From Salipiger sp. CCB-MM3 (GTDB lineage Bacteria > Pseudomonadota > Alphaproteobacteria > Rhodobacterales > Rhodobacteraceae), in NCBI RefSeq assembly GCF_001687105.1, contig NZ_CP014599.1, positions 124,001-188,000 on the forward strand: DNA of 64,000 nucleotides, written 5' to 3'. Position numbers and translations under genes: made by a program. The first letter of the stretch is position 1; the number at the start of each line of letters is the position of its first letter. Below the pieces are notes generated by a model. The model was not told the origin of the DNA, searched no databases, and saw nothing but the letters and a program-made list of their open reading frames with translations. Shown piece by piece: positions 62,785 to 64,000 of the stretch.

Positions 62785-63855
62785 ATGCGTATTTCCCGAC
62801 TGCTTCTTCTGCTTGCTTCCGCGGCCTCGGTCGCCTTCACCGCGCCCGCTCAGGCGCAGGAGAAGGAGACGTTCAAGGTAGGTTATGTCGTCTATGTGGG
62901 CTTCATGCCTCTGGCTTGGATGCGCACCGAAGGGCTGATGGAGGCGTGGGGCGAGAAATACGGCGTCGACGTCGAGCTTATCCAGATCAATGACTACGTG
63001 GGCTCGATCAACCAGTTCATCGCAGGCGATCTCGACGCGGTGGCGGTGGCGGGCATGGACGCGCTGACCATGCCGGCGGCGGGCGGGGTGGATACCTCGA
63101 TCTTCCTGATCACCGATTATTCCGACGGCAACGACATGCTGATCTCGCGCAGCGCCGAAAAGGTCGAGGACCTGCTCGATGATGAGGTCTGGCTGCTGCA
63201 ATACTCGGTGTCGCACTACCTGCTGAACCGCGCGCTGGCCGAGGCCGGGATCACCGAGCCGTGGCGGGTGAAGAGCGTCAACATCTCGGATGCCGAGATC
63301 GGCGCCGCCTATGTCACCCAGCCCGAGATGAAGCATGTGGCGACATGGAACCCGATTGCCGCCGAAATGCTGAACCAAGTGCCCGAGAGCAACGTGCTGT
63401 TCGACAGCTCGGACATCCCCGGCGAGATCATGGATGTGTTCATCGCCCGCACCGAGACGCTGGAAGAGCATCCCGAGTTCGCCAAGGCGCTGACCGGCGC
63501 ATGGTATGAGGCGATGGAGACCATGGCGGCCGAGACCGGCGACGAGCAGCCGATGGCCGAGGTCATGGCGTCGGCCATGGGCACGGATGTGGCGGGCCTG
63601 TCGGTGCAGGTGGACCAGACGCATTTCTTCACCACGCCCGGCGATGCGGCGGCCTTCCTCTCGGCGGACAGCAGCCGCGACATCATGGACAAGGTGCGCA
63701 CCTTCAGCTTCGAGCAGGGCCTGTTTGGGCAGGGGGCTTCCAGCGTCGATGCCATCGGCATAGAGGTCGGCGGCACGGTGCTTGGGGACGAGGGCAACGT
63801 GAAGCTGCGCTTCGATCCGAGCTTCTCGGAGATGGCCGCCGCGGGCGAGCTGTAA
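62785..63855 (+). CDS. NitT/TauT-type binding protein, urea carboxylase-associated
   Basis: 356 residues with a signal peptide of about 24 (ends A-Q-A-Q). The layout V-G-Y-V-V-Y-V-G-F-M-P-L-A-W-M and F-I-A-G-D-L-D-A-V-A-V-A-G-M-D-A matches the ABC receptors that accompany urea carboxylase and guanidine-degradation genes. It has GGAG upstream and precedes the permease gene by 21 nt. The rest of the operon is beyond the window, so the pathway is inferred. Confidence 0.82.
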   Translation: MRISRLLLLLASAASVAFTAPAQAQEKETFKVGYVVYVGFMPLAWMRTEGLMEAWGEKYGVDVELIQINDYVGSINQFIAGDLDAVAVAGMDALTMPAAGGVDTSIFLITDYSDGNDMLISRSAEKVEDLLDDEVWLLQYSVSHYLLNRALAEAGITEPWRVKSVNISDAEIGAAYVTQPEMKHVATWNPIAAEMLNQVPESNVLFDSSDIPGEIMDVFIARTETLEEHPEFAKALTGAWYEAMETMAAETGDEQPMAEVMASAMGTDVAGLSVQVDQTHFFTTPGDAAAFLSADSSRDIMDKVRTFSFEQGLFGQGASSVDAIGIEVGGTVLGDEGNVKLRFDPSFSEMAAAGEL

Positions 63856-63876
63856 TCGGCGACCCGAGACGTTTCC

Positions 63877-64000
63877 ATGCGCCGAGCCATCAACCGGCTT
63901 CCCTCCCGCAGGAGTAAAATCCTGCTGGGCGCGATGCCCTTCATTCTGGTGATCGCGGTCTACGCGGTCACCTCCGAAGCGCGGCACGCCGTCGATGCTT
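63877..64000 (+). CDS. ABC permease, 5' end only
   Basis: The frame from ATG 63877 stays open to the window end, 41 codons. The N-terminus R-R-A-I-N-R-L-P-S-R-R and the hydrophobic stretch L-L-G-A-M-P-F-I-L-V-I-A-V-Y match the start of permeases in urea carboxylase-associated transporters. It follows the binding-protein gene by 21 nt. Confidence 0.75.
   Translation, partial: MRRAINRLPSRRSKILLGAMPFILVIAVYAVTSEARHAVDA

Overview
The window is GC-rich alphaproteobacterial DNA, almost certainly from a Rhodobacterales (roseobacter/Paracoccus-type) bacterium. The evidence is a complete repABC replication-partition operon, a XoxF-type quinoprotein module, Gfa/FlhA/FghA glutathione-dependent formaldehyde oxidation, and many roseobacter-style ABC uptake operons. 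Because repABC is present, the window is read as part of a plasmid or chromid, not the main chromosome. This is inference from the replication genes; there is no assembly information.

Layout. 1-6024: the end of a small Cys-rich secreted protein (minus strand), a two-component pair, then pqqA-pqqB-pqqC-pqqD-pqqE. 6025-9860: repA-repB-ctRNA-repC with a 20-bp palindrome over the repC stop codon. 10037-33359: a methylotrophy island with a DUF58-like protein, Gfa, a LuxR-type regulator, a FIST (NosP-like) sensor, a hybrid kinase, small secreted proteins, a SoxYZ-like carrier, a periplasmic metallohydrolase, flhA-fghA, a cytochrome c, xoxF-xoxG-xoxJ, a CxxxCW rhodanese-like protein, beta-propeller proteins, and an alcohol-type ABC set that has two binding proteins and an ATPase but no permease. 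33500-35121: hipBA toxin-antitoxin. 35221-39518: a class-I-like fructose-bisphosphatase, an MFS exporter and a class-V aminotransferase.

39752-47432 (minus strand): Lrp and LysR regulators, then hydantoin racemase, hydantoinase, N-carbamoyl-D-amino acid hydrolase and a polar amino acid ABC transporter. These would import amino acid derivatives and hydrolyse hydantoins to free amino acids. 47825-49121: a VOC protein and a metallophosphoesterase. 49199-61238 (minus strand): a ten-gene operon with a dipeptide-type ABC transporter (two ATPase domains fused), gamma-glutamyltransferase, M20 peptidase, TauE/SafE permease, D-serine deaminase-like lyase, amidase and RidA, facing a divergent GntR/FCD regulator. 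62024-64000: TetR, then the start of a NitT/TauT-type ABC operon of the kind that accompanies urea carboxylase/guanidine genes; it runs off the window.

How it fits together. PQQ made by PqqA-E would serve XoxF in the periplasm. XoxF oxidises methanol and passes electrons to XoxG and probably to the second cytochrome c. Formaldehyde is trapped by Gfa, oxidised by FlhA and released as formate by FghA. Two kinase/regulator sets, one next to pqq and one FIST-linked, probably control the module, in an arrangement like the regulators beside exa/pqq in Pseudomonas. The most unusual features are the replication operon sitting between the pqq and xox halves of this island, a cluster of TTGTCAGCC sites around repC, the missing ABC permease, and a long inverted-repeat element whose single arms recur at two other sites.
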